Positions 9,612 through 17,502 of a stretch of 56,401 nt of DNA are shown here, one piece after another (position 1 is the stretch's first letter; the number at the start of each line of letters is the position of its first letter). The stretch comes from Flavobacteriales bacterium (GTDB lineage Bacteria; Bacteroidota; Bacteroidia; Flavobacteriales_F; PHOS-HE28). Below the pieces are notes generated by a model. It saw only the letters and a list, made by a program, of their open reading frames with translations, was not told the origin of the DNA and did not search any database. The stretch is from NCBI GenBank assembly GCA_016717305.1, contig JADKFY010000024.1, positions 1 through 56,401 on the forward strand, read 5' to 3'. The position numbers and the translations under genes were made by a program.

Positions 9612-10475
9612 CTAGAGTGCGGAAAGCGGGAAGGTCTCCTTCAGCCCGGATCCTTTCTCGGTGCGTTCCACGGTCGCACATTGGTTGTGGGCATCATGTT
9701 CGAAGAAGAGCACGATGTTCTCGTCGGCGGCTGATCCCAGAAAGTCCTGCTTCTCCGCCATGGAAAGCAAGGGGCGAGTGTCGTAGGCCATGACCCAAGC
9801 CAACGGAATGTGGTGGACGCTCGGGAGGAGATCGGCCATGAAAGCTATCGTGCGACCCTTGTACTGCATATGGGGGATCATCATGGCATCGGTGTGGCCG
9901 TTCACCATGAAAGCGTCGATGTTGGGCAGGATATTCCGCAGGTAGATGTTCTCTTCCGCACTACGTCGTCCGATCTTAACGAACTTCAATTGACCGCTTT
10001 CTTCAATGGGGAGAATGTTCTCCGTCAAGAACGACGCCTTCTCACGTGGATTGGGTTTCGTTGCCCATCGCCAATGGTATTCATTGCTCCAGTAGGTGGC
10101 GTTCTTGAATGCTGGCACGAAGCGTTCGCCTTCGCGGATGATACTTCCACCGCAATGGTCGAAGTGCAAATGCGTCAAGAGCACATCGGTGATGTCGTCC
10201 TTGCTGGAAACCGGCTTTCTTCAAGGAGCCATCAGGCGAATCATCGCCGTGCAAGTCATAATGCCCGAAGAACTTGGCGTCCTGTTTGTCTCCGATCCAT
10301 TGTCGATCAAGGTCAGTCGATCTCCGTCCTCCACCAAAAGACAACGCATCGCCCAAGTGCACAGGTTGTTGGCATCGGGTGCATGGCGCTTTTCCCAGAT
10401 CGTCTTGGGCACCACACCGAACATGGCACCACCATCGAGCTTGAAGAAACCGGTATCGATCACGTGTAGGTTCAT
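9612..10475 (-). CDS. MBL-fold metallo-hydrolase (two frameshifts)
   Basis: The product starts MNLHVIDTGFFKLDGGAMFG at 10475. The zinc-binding motif THLHFDHCGG (HxHxDH) lies at about residue 110, a later NGHTDAMMI supplies the next His, and FFEHD near the C-terminus supplies another. Frame changes occur near 10303 (LTLIDNG to GDKQDAKFFGHYD) and near 10210 (KKAGF to the DVLLTHLHFDH frame). Without them the protein would be about 287 residues, normal for the family. The GGAMFGVVPKTIWEK N-terminus is typical of quorum-quenching-lactonase-like MBL proteins, but the substrate cannot be told. It converges with comEC, the two stops being about 20 bases apart. Confidence 0.85.
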
Positions 10476-10645
10476 GGTGTGGACCACACTTGCATATGTG
10501 CAAGCGTGATATGTGCGAAGATCGCAAAGTCTGGGGGATCGAGCTGCACAACATTTGTTATACATCGATACGTGCAGATCGCTATCGACACTGATCGGTG
10601 AATGATGCTCCGACAAGGACGGCGATCACGTCCCTGCACGCACCT

Positions 10646-10653
10646 CATCTTCG
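10646..10653 (+). promoter_or_regulatory. -7 promoter box CATCTTCG before mpl
   Basis: One mismatch to TAnnTTCG, ending four bases before the ATG at 10658. It supports that start over the GTG/ATG further upstream. Confidence 0.4.
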
Positions 10654-10657
10654 CCCC

Positions 10658-12013
10658 ATGCGGCACGTACACTTCATCGCCATTGGCGGCAGCGCCATGC
10701 ACAACTTGGCCATTGCCTTGCATCAACAGGGATTTGAAGTGACCGGGAGCGATGACGAGATCTTCGAGCCGAGCCGAAGCCGCTTGCATCGCTTGGGGTT
10801 GTTACCCGACAAATTGGGTTGGGACGTGGGCAACATCCACAAGGACCTGGAAGCCGATCCTCGGCATGCATGCACGACTGGATAATCCGGAGCTGGTGAA
10901 GGCGCAGGAATGGGCATCCCGATCTGCAGTTATCCGGCCTATTTCCATGAACGGACCAAGAACAAAACGCGCGTGGTGATCGGCGGTAGTCACGGGAAGA
11001 CCACGATCACCAGCATGATCGTGCACGTACTGCGGCATGCGGGCGTGGAGTTCGATTACCTCGTAGGCGCCCAGCTCGATGGCTTCGATTGCATGGTGAA
11101 GTTTAGCGACACCAGCAAAGTAGCGATCATCGAGGGGGATGAATACCTCGCATCGGCGTTAGAACCTGTTCCGAAGTTCCATTTGTACAAGCCGGACATC
11201 GCGTTGATCAGCGGGATCGCGTGGGACCACATCAATGTATTCAAGACCTTCGCGAGCTACGTAGAGCAGTTCAAACTTTTCATTGATGCCATTGAGCCCG
11301 GCGGCAAATTGGTCTATTGCCAAGAGGACGCGGAAGTACGCGCACTTTCCGAAGCAAAGGACGTGACGGTCGATCGCGTGGCATACGGCATACCGGAACA
11401 CCGGATCGAGAACGGAAGCACGGTGCTCATCACGGCGAACGGCGAGGTGCCCCTTGAGGTTTTCGGCAAGCACAACCTACAGAATTTGGAAGGAGCGCGG
11501 CACGTCTGCCATCTGCTCGGTATCGGCAACGCCGTTTTCTACGCTGCCATTGCCAGCTTCCACGGGGCGGCCAAGCGCTTGGAGAAATTGGCGGAGACCA
11601 CGGATCGCGTGGTGTACAAGGATTTCGCACATTCCCCCAGCAAGCTGAAGGCCACGGTGGAAGCGGTCCGCGAACAATTCCCGGATCGTCAGTTGGTGGC
11701 CTGCATGGAGCTGCATACGTACAGCAGTTTGAGTGAGAACTTCCTGGACCAATACGCCGGGTGCATGGATGCCGCGGACCGAGCGATCGTGTTCTACGAT
11801 CCACATGCGGTGCAATTGAAACGATTGCCGCCGATCCCGCCCGAACGGATCCAACGGGCCTTTGCTCGTGATCTTGAAGTTTATAGCGACCCCATATCCA
11901 TCATGGGTGGCGTGCGCAAGGACCAGAAGGAGCGGAGTGTCCTGTTGATGATGAGCAGCGGCAACTTCGGTGGCATGGACCTCCAGGCCATGAGCGAAGC
12001 GTTCATCGCGTGA
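10658..12013 (+). CDS. mpl: UDP-N-acetylmuramate:murein-tripeptide ligase Mpl (two compensating frameshifts)
   Basis: Mur-ligase family, peptidoglycan recycling: Mpl joins recycled tripeptide to UDP-MurNAc. The N-terminal domain begins MRHVHFIAIGGSAMHNLA, the central ATPase domain carries the P-loop GGSHGKTT, and SGIAWDH marks the Mpl branch as opposed to MurC. IEGDEYL and GKHNLQNLEGA (the Mur HN..N motif) and the C-terminal FAHSPSK follow. The frame changes near 10860 (DLEAD to ILGMHARLDN) and returns near 10909 (KAQE to GIPICSYPAYF). The two indels restore the frame, so consensus error is likely. The merged length of ~452 residues is normal. Part of its 3' end is duplicated at 12121-12256. 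Confidence 0.9.
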
Positions 12014-12120
12014 TCAACTTGCGGAACGCTTCACAAGTTAGTAGTGCTTTGGGTGGATCAGAAGATAGCGATCGTGGCCAGTAGCCCCATCGAGGCAAAA
12101 TAGCAAAGCTTCGGCGTCCC

Positions 12121-12256
12121 AGACCTTCAGGCCGTGAACGAGGCGTTCATTGCCTGATCAACTTGGTCATCGCTGCACGAACTTGCGGAGCACCTTGTTG
12201 TGGAGAATTGCTATGGTGATCGCGGCCAGTAGCCCCAGCGGGGCGGAATAGCAAAG
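12121..12256 (+). repeat. Degenerate tandem duplication of the mpl 3' end and downstream sequence
   Basis: Bases 12121-12256 repeat about 11979-12110: the block encodes DLQAVNEAFIA and a stop, like mpl's own DLQAMSEAFIA, then both copies run through GGCCAGTAGCCCC and end with ATAGCAAAGC. On the minus strand the same block encodes a diverged copy of the C-terminus of the DUF4199 gene (ILHNKVLRKFV against LLHHKVLRKLV). So tails of both convergent neighbours are present here as fragments. This is the footprint of a rearrangement next to the transposase. Confidence 0.7.
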
Positions 12257-12276
12257 CGATGGGTCTTGGCCCATCG
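12251..12276 (+). repeat. Left inverted repeat / hairpin flanking the transposase
   Basis: GCAAAGCGATGGGTCTTGGC... with internal hairpin CGATGGG / CCCATCG. Its reverse complement lies at 12921-12946, on the other side of the transposase. A smaller palindrome, GCCCTGAAAGGGC (12303-12315), lies inside the left end; its counterparts are at 12882-12893 and 12953-12965. REP-like palindromes flanking a Y1 transposase suggest a RAYT-type unit. Confidence 0.7.
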
Positions 12277-12355
12277 GTAGTGCATTACCAACGACATCCA
12301 AGCCCTGAAAGGGCGGAATAGTTCCACCGGTTATTCCTTGATCGCTTTCCCAGTT

Positions 12356-12808
12356 TCAATCCCATAAATAGCGTTCATCATATTCGACTTTATACTTTTT
12401 CAAGAAGAGCAGGTACTCTTCTTTGAACGACCGTGTCCGGTGGTGCTCATGCTGTAGTTGAATATATTCCTGAACGCGACCGATCTCGGTCGGGTTCACA
12501 CTGAACGCACCATAACCATCTTGCCAGTAGAATTTTTCCAAACCAGTACCATTGGTCTTCATCCATTTCGAAGAATGGCTCTTTAGGGCCTTTATCAGGT
12601 CCATTGGTGCGATCCTTGATGACAGTCTGCAAAGGAGATGGACATGGTCCACATGACCGCCTACCTCTAAAGCGGGACAGGCGTGTTCGTTCGCCACCTT
12701 GGCCAAGTAACGGTAGCGCTCTATTTCATGATGAGGATGGATCAATGGTATCCTGCCCTTGGTGCTAAAGACAATATGGCTGTAGTTCACGAACAAAGAC
12801 TGTCCCAT
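12356..12808 (-). CDS. IS200/REP-type Y1 transposase (TnpA_REP-like)
   Basis: A ~150-residue HUH single-strand transposase. The start at 12808 (MGQSLFVNYSHIVFSTKGR) matches the usual family start; an in-frame ATG at 12868 would add 20 residues and lacks support. The HUH motif is VDHVHLL (HxH) in the middle. The catalytic Tyr is in VQEYIQLQHEHH and is followed by the usual C-terminal helix ending KYKVEYDERYLW. Known members cut and rejoin single-stranded DNA at hairpins. The surrounding palindromes (12257-12276, 12303-12315, 12882-12893, 12921-12946, 12953-12965) are suitable substrates. The gene appears intact. Confidence 0.9.
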   Translation of the reverse strand: MGQSLFVNYSHIVFSTKGRIPLIHPHHEIERYRYLAKVANEHACPALEVGGHVDHVHLLCRLSSRIAPMDLIKALKSHSSKWMKTNGTGLEKFYWQDGYGAFSVNPTEIGRVQEYIQLQHEHHRTRSFKEEYLLFLKKYKVEYDERYLWD

Positions 12809-12920
12809 GTGGATCTGTTCAGCGTTCGGGTCGAGGTTGTGGTCCAGTAGACTTAAGCTGTTGGGCACCCGAACTATTTCACCCTTTCAGGGCTTCAAGA
12901 TACCCGCAAACGGAACAGAA

Positions 12921-12946
12921 CGATGGGCCAAGACCCATCGCTTTGC
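12921..12946 (-). repeat. Right inverted repeat / hairpin flanking the transposase
   Basis: Reverse complement of the left repeat at 12251-12276, with the hairpin CGATGGG/CCCATCG at 12921-12940. Together they bound a segment of about 690 bases that contains only the Y1 transposase. The REP-like palindromes GCCCTTTCAGGGC occur on both sides of it. Confidence 0.7.
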
Positions 12947-13109
12947 CATCTCGCCCTTTCAGGGCTGTTCCTAAGCGTTGGATCGTACCATGATCGGATC
13001 ATTTCGGCCTGGAACAAGAGATGAACTTTTGCAAATGCGTTCCTAGCGACCGCACTGGTGAAAACAGCTTGCAGTAATTAATGGTGAAGGTGATCAAGCA
13101 ACTTGTTGA

Positions 13110-13586
13110 TCAACGCACAAGTTTTCGGAGCACCTTATGGTGAAGTAGCCCGATCGTGACCGCATTGAACGCACCCACGGCCAGCAAGGTGAAGAAGGTC
13201 ATGCTCGCGTAATTGAACGGGGTGAAGAACTGTTCCATGCGCGGCCGGATGACATCTTCCGGATTCCCGCTTTCCACACCGGCCTGAACGAGTCCATTGA
13301 TCCGATCTGCGAAATAATGGGGTTCCACCAATTTGTAGTAGGCGAATACGAACACCGAATAGATCAAGGCATAGACCGCGGCGTTCTTGAACCCATCGCG
13401 CATCATATCCGGGAAGGGAGTTGACCTGTCCGTGCTCAGCAGCCGTTGTCCGGTGAAAAAGACCAACGTAACGATCGCCAAGAAATGGACAAGCATGAAT
13501 TCCGTTCCCTCGGGCGGTCGTCCCATGTTGAGGAGCAGGAGACGCAGGCCGATCACTGATGCGGCGGTGATGAGTGTGAGTTTCAT
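13110..13586 (-). CDS. DUF4199-like four-helix membrane protein
   Basis: 158 residues with four hydrophobic segments (about 3-20, 30-47, 68-86 and 126-148). The connecting loop between helices three and four is long and charged (VESGNPEDVIRPRMEQFF). Length, topology and the final TIGLLHHKVLRK match the DUF4199 family, which is widespread in Bacteroidota and has no established function. The start at 13586 (MKLTLITAASVIG) gives the first helix directly. The stop lies beside the transposase-associated rearrangement, and a diverged copy of its 3' end occurs at about 12170-12235. Rho is encoded immediately upstream on the same strand with a 19-base gap. Confidence 0.75.
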   Translation of the reverse strand: MKLTLITAASVIGLRLLLLNMGRPPEGTEFMLVHFLAIVTLVFFTGQRLLSTDRSTPFPDMMRDGFKNAAVYALIYSVFVFAYYKLVEPHYFADRINGLVQAGVESGNPEDVIRPRMEQFFTPFNYASMTFFTLLAVGAFNAVTIGLLHHKVLRKLVR

Positions 13587-13605
13587 CGCAAGCGATGCCT
13601 CGCTC

Positions 13606-15648
13606 TTAGCTGTTCATACTAACAAGGAACTCCTCATTGCTCTTCGTTCCTTCCATGTGCTTCTTCACGAATTCCATGGCCTCAAGACTGTTCATGTCAC
13701 CGAGGTGTTTGCGTAGGATCCATGTACGTTGGAGCACATCCTTGTGGTGAAGCAGATCATCACGACGTGTGCCGCTTGCCATGATATCGATCGCAGGGAA
13801 AATACGGCGGTTGCTGATCTTGCGATCAAGCTGCAATTCCATGTTGCCTGTCCCTTTGAATTCTTCGAAGATCACCTCGTCCATCTTGGAACCGGTTTCC
13901 ACCAACGCGGTGGCGAGAATGGTGAGCGACCCGCCGTTCTCGATCTTCCGTGCAGCACCGAAGAAGCGTTTCGGTTTTTGCAAGGCATTGGCGTCCACAC
14001 CACCGGAGAGGATCTTTCCGCTCGCGGGTTGCACCGTGTTGTAGGCGCGTGCAAGGCGGGTAATGGAGTCGAGCAGGATCACGACATCGTGTCCGCATTC
14101 CACCATGGCCTTCGCCTTTTCCAGTACCATTCCGGCGACCTGTACGTGACGTGATGCCGGTTCATCGAAGGTGCTCGCGATCACTTCCGCTTTCACACTG
14201 CGTGCCATGTCCGTTACTTCCTCAGGCCGTTCATCGATCAGCAATACGATCAAGTAGGCTTCGGGATGATTAGCAGCGATCGCATTCGCGACATCTTTCA
14301 AAAGAACCGTTTTACCGGTCTTCGGTTGGGCCACGATCAACCCGCGTTGGCCTTTGCCGATAGGGGCGAAGAGGTCCAACACACGCATGCTGATGTTCGG
14401 GTCCTTGCCGGCGAGATTGAACTTCTCATCGGGGAACAACGGCGTAAGGAATTTGAATGGAACGCGATCGCGCACCCATTCCGGGTCACGTCCGTTGATC
14501 GTCTCCACCTTCACCAGTGGGAAGAATTTGTCCCCTTCGCGCGGTGGTCTCACGTAGCCGTGAACGGTATCACCGAGTTTCAAGCCGTATTGCTTCACCT
14601 GCTGTTGGTTCACGTACACATCATCGGGCGAGGCCAGGTAGTTGTAGTCGCTGCTCCGCAGGAATCCGTAGCCCTCGGGCATCAATTCCAGCACACCTTC
14701 CGTTTCTACGAAGGCATCAAAACTGATCTGTTCGCGTTGTGGCTGGCGTTGGTCGTTGCGTTGGTCGTTGCGCTGTTCCGGGCGTTGTTCGTTACGCTGA
14801 TCGTTACGCTGTTCCGGGCGTTGTTCATTTCGTTGATCATTTCGTTGATCATTCCGTTGATCATTGCGCTGATCACGATTACGGCCATCGTTCCGTTGTT
14901 GGTCACGATCGTTCCGCGGTTGGTTGCGGTCTTGGCGTTGACCTTGGTCTTGCCTTCCGCCTGCTGGATTGTCTTGGCGTTGGCCGGTTGCTCCGGGGTC
15001 GTTCCCTTGTTTTCCGCCGCCATCATCGGTGCCGCCCTGTGGGCGATCGCGGCGATCGTTCCGGTTCCGTTGCTGCTGGTCATCGCCACCTTTACGCTGG
15101 TCGTTGTTCGTATCGTCAGGCTGCTGCTTGCCGCCTTCCGGTTGTCTGTTCTGCTGGCGTTCCCGTGGGTTCCGGTCCCTGTTGCGCTGATCTTTGGACC
15201 TATCCGGGTTGGTTCCCGAACCGCTTTCGGAAGTCTCCTTGTCGGCAGACTTTATCTCTACTGTTGGATCGGACTTGCCGCTTTTCTTACCGGCATCTTC
15301 CTTGGCGTCATCCTCCTCATCATCGTCGTCGTCATCATCGTCATCCTCCTCATCGTCGTCGTCATCATCGTCATCGTCGTCATCATCGGCACCCAATGGC
15401 AGTTCAGGCTCCGGGTCTTCAACAGGAAGGACCTCGTCGGCCGTGGCCATTTCGAGGATCGCCTTGTCATCGCCCACAAAAGCGGGGCCGATGGACTTCG
15501 GTTTCTCAGCTTTGGCTCCTTGTTCTTCGAGGATCTTGGCGATCAAGTCCTGTTTCTTCAAGGTGTCGGCCTTTTTGAGGCCTGTCTGGCGAGCGATCTC
15601 CTTCAGTTCGGAGAGCTTCATGCCGCTCAGCGTTTTCTGGTCGTACAT
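13606..15648 (-). CDS. rho: Transcription termination factor Rho with giant disordered insertion
   Basis: The start at 15648 (MYDQKTLSGMKLSELKEIARQTG) begins the SAP-like Rho N-terminal domain; upstream in-frame codons look non-coding. Next comes an acidic stretch of Asp/Glu at residues ~86-113, then an Arg/Asn/Asp/Gln low-complexity region (~175-310) with repeats such as RNDQRNEQRPEQ. The RNA-binding cold-shock-like domain follows (GVLELMPEGYGFLRS, DVYVNQQQVKQYGL). The ATPase core has Walker A (AQPKTGKT, about 437-445), Walker B (VVILLDSITRLARAYN), the Q-loop (SGGVDANALQKPKRFFGAARKI) and TGNMELQLDRKISNRRIFPAID. The product is 680 residues; the core is normal. Long insertions between SAP and RNA-binding domains are known for Bacteroidota Rho. 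The low-complexity DNA also yields a spurious 469-residue opposite-strand ORF. Confidence 0.95.
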   Translation of the reverse strand: MYDQKTLSGMKLSELKEIARQTGLKKADTLKKQDLIAKILEEQGAKAEKPKSIGPAFVGDDKAILEMATADEVLPVEDPEPELPLGADDDDDDDDDDDDEEDDDDDDDDDEEDDAKEDAGKKSGKSDPTVEIKSADKETSESGSGTNPDRSKDQRNRDRNPRERQQNRQPEGGKQQPDDTNNDQRKGGDDQQQRNRNDRRDRPQGGTDDGGGKQGNDPGATGQRQDNPAGGRQDQGQRQDRNQPRNDRDQQRNDGRNRDQRNDQRNDQRNDQRNEQRPEQRNDQRNEQRPEQRNDQRNDQRQPQREQISFDAFVETEGVLELMPEGYGFLRSSDYNYLASPDDVYVNQQQVKQYGLKLGDTVHGYVRPPREGDKFFPLVKVETINGRDPEWVRDRVPFKFLTPLFPDEKFNLAGKDPNISMRVLDLFAPIGKGQRGLIVAQPKTGKTVLLKDVANAIAANHPEAYLIVLLIDERPEEVTDMARSVKAEVIASTFDEPASRHVQVAGMVLEKAKAMVECGHDVVILLDSITRLARAYNTVQPASGKILSGGVDANALQKPKRFFGAARKIENGGSLTILATALVETGSKMDEVIFEEFKGTGNMELQLDRKISNRRIFPAIDIMASGTRRDDLLHHKDVLQRTWILRKHLGDMNSLEAMEFVKKHMEGTKSNEEFLVSMNS
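14735..14895 (-). repeat. Short-period coding repeat in rho (RNDQ/RNEQRPEQ units)
   Basis: Tandem 12-24 bp units such as CGCAACGACCAACG, read as RNDQ and RNEQRPEQ, with slight codon variation. With the GAT/GAC trinucleotide tract at about 15305-15392 they are slippage-prone, so the length of this insertion may vary between strains. Confidence 0.75.
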
Positions 15649-15894
15649 GTACGGTATCAATGGGTTTGCCCGTAGTTCGGGACTTTGTCCAGTAGCGGAA
15701 AGGCGAAGTGGCCTATGAAAGGGACGATGGAAAGAGTGAGGTGGAATTACGCAGGACGGGCAGAACGTTGTTACACGCCACGGTCCTGTGAAGACGGTTG
15801 CAATGTTACGGAAACGATCCCAAAGGTCAAGCGACTTTCTTGTGGGTCCTATTTTCGTGCCCTCGAACAAAGGTCGTCCGGCGATCGCGAACCC

Positions 15895-16366
15895 ATGCTC
15901 CAACGAAAACAAAGTCTTTTCCTGCTCTTGGCGGCGCTGCTATGCTTCGCTACGTGGTTCTTCCCTGTGGCCAGCTATGATCGCGGTTCCGAACACTTCG
16001 ACTTCCGTACCTACGGGCTCTATGCGGCAGATGGCACGGAGCTGCTCGATGTAGGGGTGAAAGTGCCGTTCTCCATCTTGTTGACCGTGCTGGGCGTTGG
16101 CTTGTTGGTGACGATCTTTCTGTACAAGGACAGAAAGAGGCAACAGCGATTTGTGCGCAGCACCTATTTGTTGCTCCTGGGCATCAGTGTTTTCCTGTTC
16201 ATCACGGACAATTCCATGCGCAGCTATTTGGAGCAAGGGGGCTACGATCAACCACTTGGGCCTCTCGTTCTATCTCCCAATAGTGGCCTTGGTATTGGCC
16301 TTTTTGGCGGAGCGCTCGATCAAGGCCGATGAGGACCTGGTGCGGAGTGTGGACCGGCTTCGGTAG
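15895..16366 (+). CDS. DUF4293-like membrane protein (one frameshift)
   Basis: Begins MLQRKQSLFLLLAALLCFATWFF, the typical start of DUF4293 proteins: an MxQRxQ tail then a first helix. There are four hydrophobic segments in about 156 residues. The frame changes at the GGGGG run at about 16237-16241. Past it the other frame gives LGLSFYLPIVALVLAFLAERSIKADEDLVRSVDRLR, the conserved family ending with fourth helix and charged tail, with a stop at 16366. An indel in a five-G run is a likely consensus error. Function of the family is unknown. It is divergent from rho, with a TATTTTCG promoter-like box at 15850-15857. Confidence 0.8.
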
Positions 16367-17502
16367 GAGGTAGATCTTGTGTTAGGAGTTTGATAGGTAA
16401 GAAGTGTGATTACTATGGAGGAGATGTAGTAGAAAAAGGTATGTGAAAAAGAGTGGTTAAAATTGGTGGTTAATTTGTTGAGAGGGGAAGAGAAATGAGA
16501 AGCAAAGTTAAAGTGGGGATAGGGTTTGAAAGAGTCACTGGTGGAAGAAGGTAAGAGAGAATGGAGATTGTTGTTGGATGGAAGGAAGGGAGGGGATTGG
16601 ATAGTGATTGGGGTTTTGGGATGGTGGAAGGGTTGGAGTGGAGGTGGAGGTAATGGTAATGGGATAATCCAGTAGGAAGAGTCTGTTGTGAAAAGGAGAA
16701 CCATCTTTGGCAGAATACTTGGGGAAAAGGGCTAGCCGTAAACTTGCACTAGAGATTTTAAGTCTAAGGTAGAAGTTCAGGGGGTAAGACAGCCTTAGGG
16801 GAGTAGCGGTAAACGAGTGGCGAAAGGGTGTGGATAACCGGGGAGCATTACCAGCGCACGGAATACTGGCAGGGAAGTCCTTGGGCACCTTCAAAGGGGT
16901 AGGGTAGCAGTGTAGCGGCTATTTAGAGAATTGGGTTAGGCGATCCTCTATGTAGCGGGCTTTCGACCGGTCCAAGCAACAAACAGTTGTGGGAGGAGTT
17001 GGAAGCCTTCTTCCTCAAGTTGAATTTGTTGGTGCATGTGAAACAGGGCAGAGGGTGTTATGCTGGGGCACACTGGGGGCGAGAACGGTAGGGCTGTGTG
17101 AGGACACCAACTGAGCATTGGGGGCAAGCCGGTGGCGAAGAAAAATGGCTTTTCAAAAAAACTTTATTTGGGAGGGTGATTGTCTTGAATACAATTCATT
17201 GGCAAATCCTGGAGGGTTTGGTAGACGTGTTTGGAGTTGGCCCGAACAAAGAGAAGGTGGACGAGTGTTGCAACTTTTTCCCACCGACAAGTGAGAAAGT
17301 CACCTCCAGTTTCACCAGTACGAATCGAATTGTTGATGGTGTTGGTCGAAAGTCAATGGAAGAGTGTCCTCTGTGTTGATTATTAGCAGTGGCACTAACT
17401 CCGTTGTGAGTGGAGATTCCTACAGATGGACTTCTAAGATCCTTAGGTCTAGGTGAGGAAGAGAATTGGAGAAGGTGTGCTTGATAGCCCTGTCTTGAAT
17501 GG
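16367..17502. other. 1.1-kb gene-free tract with extreme strand bias
   Basis: From about 16380 to 16720 the plus strand is nearly free of C and very rich in G, A and T. The next ~700 bases are less extreme but remain G-rich and have no coding signature. Minus-strand ORFs here (16270-16704 and 16535-16894) are low-complexity Pro/Ser/Phe translations of the skew and I do not accept them as genes. G runs at 16588-16590, 16592-16595, 16610-16613 and 16618-16620 could form a G-quadruplex. A CTAAG-ATC-CTTAG-like short palindrome lies near 17433-17446. No known RNA family motif was recognised. Confidence 0.6.

Noticed and set aside
15300..15395. Regular short repeats that could look like CRISPR or a tandem array
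   Set aside because: Units are trinucleotides coding for Asp/Glu in rho; there are no spacers.
14266..15675. A 469-codon plus-strand ORF rich in Val, Ile, Leu and Ala
   Set aside because: It is the antisense shadow of rho; the apparent hydrophobic helices come from the GAT/GAC and RNDQ repeats read in the other strand. Rho motifs are unequivocal.
16270..16894. Two overlapping minus-strand ORFs of 119 and 144 codons, Pro/Ser-rich
   Set aside because: They are translations of the C-poor tract and of DUF4293's 3' end; no start signal and no domain.
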